The position numbers and the translations under genes were made by a program. From Elioraea rosea (GTDB lineage Bacteria > Pseudomonadota > Alphaproteobacteria > Acetobacterales > Acetobacteraceae), in contig NZ_VFAC01000012.1 in the NCBI RefSeq assembly GCF_007644105.1, positions 1 to 64,000 on the forward strand: a stretch of DNA of 64,000 nt. Direction: 5' to 3'. This document shows positions 62,527 through 64,000 of this stretch, piece after piece. Every line of letters begins with the position of its first letter. Positions within the stretch are counted from its first letter, which is position 1. Under the pieces are notes generated by a model, which was given only the letters and a program-made list of their open reading frames with translations, ran no database searches and was not told the DNA's origin.

Positions 62527-63360
62527 TCACTCCGGCCGCGTCGCCTGGAGCGAGAGGGCCAGCGGCAACCATTGCTCCGCGGGCCAGGTCCAGAGCCCGC
62601 CCTCGCGGGGAACGAGCGAGCGGAACATCTGCCACGTGACGGCTGGGTGCTCGTGCAGCCAGTCGAGCCGAAGCCCTGCGGCGGAGAGTGCCGCGAGCAC
62701 GTCGCCGATCGGGTGAAGCCAGCTCACCGTGCGGCTGTTCGCGAGCCTCGCGTCCGGGTCGGCATAGTCGGTCGGGTCGTCGAAGAGGCGCGGCGCGCGC
62801 TCGAAATACGGTACGAGCGGGCCGGGAAGCGCGGGTGTCGTGCCGGGCACGGCGTCGTCGAATACCAGCGCCGCCGGGTGGCCGTCGGCGAAGTAGAGCG
62901 ACCCGCCGGGCTTGAGGAAATGCGCGACCACCGCGGCCCACCGCGTGATGTCGGGAAGCCAGCCGATCGTGCCCCAGGTGGTGAAGACGAGATCGAATGC
63001 TGCCGCCTCGCCCGCCAGCGCCTCGGGGGCGCCGTACACCTCCGCCTCGACGAAGCGCGCGTTCGCCGCACCCACCTCGTCGGCCAGCGAGCGGGCAGCC
63101 GCGATCGCCGCGGGGCTGAAATCGACGCCCACCACCTCCGCCGCGCCGCGCTGGGCGAGGGCGATGCTGTCGTGTCCGATGTGGCACTGGAGGTGCAGCA
63201 CGCGAAGGCCTTCGACCGGCCCGAGTTCCGCCTCCACGATGGCGTCGAGCGCGCCACGCCCCGCGCGATGCGATGAGAGGTCGTAGCCACCCGGGCCGAG
63301 ATGGACGCCCGTCCGCTCCTCCCAGTTGGCGCGGTTCAGCGCCCGCCAATCGTGCTCCAC
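62527..63360 (-). CDS. Class I SAM-dependent methyltransferase
   Basis: A 277-residue methyltransferase starting at GTG 63358-63360 with GGAGGTG upstream. Motif I reads LRVLHLQCHIGHDSIAL, the acidic post-I residue lies in VVGVDFSPAAI, and motif III appears near FLKPGGSLYFADG. The pattern HLQCHIG is typical of an uncharacterised group of small-molecule methyltransferases. It lies 21 nt downstream of uvrB, in the same direction; the substrate is unknown. Confidence 0.85.
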   Translation of the reverse strand: MEHDWRALNRANWEERTGVHLGPGGYDLSSHRAGRGALDAIVEAELGPVEGLRVLHLQCHIGHDSIALAQRGAAEVVGVDFSPAAIAAARSLADEVGAANARFVEAEVYGAPEALAGEAAAFDLVFTTWGTIGWLPDITRWAAVVAHFLKPGGSLYFADGHPAALVFDDAVPGTTPALPGPLVPYFERAPRLFDDPTDYADPDARLANSRTVSWLHPIGDVLAALSAAGLRLDWLHEHPAVTWQMFRSLVPREGGLWTWPAEQWLPLALSLQATRPE

Positions 63361-63381
63361 GGACGCACCTCCGGGCTTCGG

Positions 63382-64000
<619 letters not shown>

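Overview
The window is strongly GC-rich, with long antisense open frames opposite real genes (high GC at third positions) and many GTG starts and 4-nt stop/start overlaps. Gene content (EipB/DUF1849, DUF1127, an alphaproteobacterial-style zinc-ribbon DinB, several Bug/TctC binding proteins, a tRNA-Tyr/tRNA-Gly/tuf/tRNA-Trp/secE/nusG block) points to an alphaproteobacterium. A member of the Acetobacteraceae or a near relative is my best guess; that is inference, not proven by the sequence alone.

Region 1-17400 (minus strand) is the transcription/translation core. Read in the direction of transcription it is tRNA-Tyr, tRNA-Gly, tuf copy 2, terminator, tRNA-Trp, secE, nusG, a metallophosphoesterase gene, rplK, rplA, leader, rplJ, rplL, attenuator-like hairpin, rpoB, rpoC, then a str-operon promoter, rpsL, rpsG and tuf copy 1, which is cut by the window edge. 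Two departures from the usual layout stand out: fusA is missing between rpsG and tuf, and a metallophosphoesterase gene coupled to nusG sits in front of rplK.

Region 17400-23700 holds rlmB, a hydratase and a LOG-family gene (plus strand), a periplasmic S1 protease, a small unknown protein, and an acyltransferase/SGNH pair probably used for O-acylation of a surface glycan. The SGNH protein has its sequence blocks in permuted order.

Region 23800-47300 is metabolic and transport territory: a complete branched-chain-amino-acid-type (HAAT) ABC transporter; an isoquinoline/xanthine-dehydrogenase-like two-subunit molybdenum hydroxylase; a gamma-glutamyltransferase-like enzyme; a polysaccharide-deacetylase/allantoinase-like protein; an isochorismatase-like amidohydrolase; two Bug binding proteins; a fused nitrile hydratase with a His/Asp-rich linker, overlapping an amidase gene; a DUF2064 transferase; an HMG-CoA-lyase-like enzyme overlapping a class III CoA-transferase gene; an ABC ATPase/membrane-protein pair; and two TPR proteins. 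The theme is uptake and hydrolysis of nitrogen-containing organic compounds (C-N bonds of nitriles, amides and N-heterocycles). The fused nitrile hydratase is the most unusual element of the window.

Region 47300-64000 holds a DUF1127 protein divergent from an OmpR-type regulator and hybrid histidine kinase, a GNAT acetyltransferase, an unknown membrane protein, ribonuclease D, aspS, a diguanylate cyclase, eipB, an unknown exported protein, dinB, a ROK kinase, a TusA-like protein, a histone-deacetylase-family enzyme, a methyltransferase, and the 3' part of uvrB at the right edge. I saw no CRISPR array, rRNA gene, insertion sequence or prophage.
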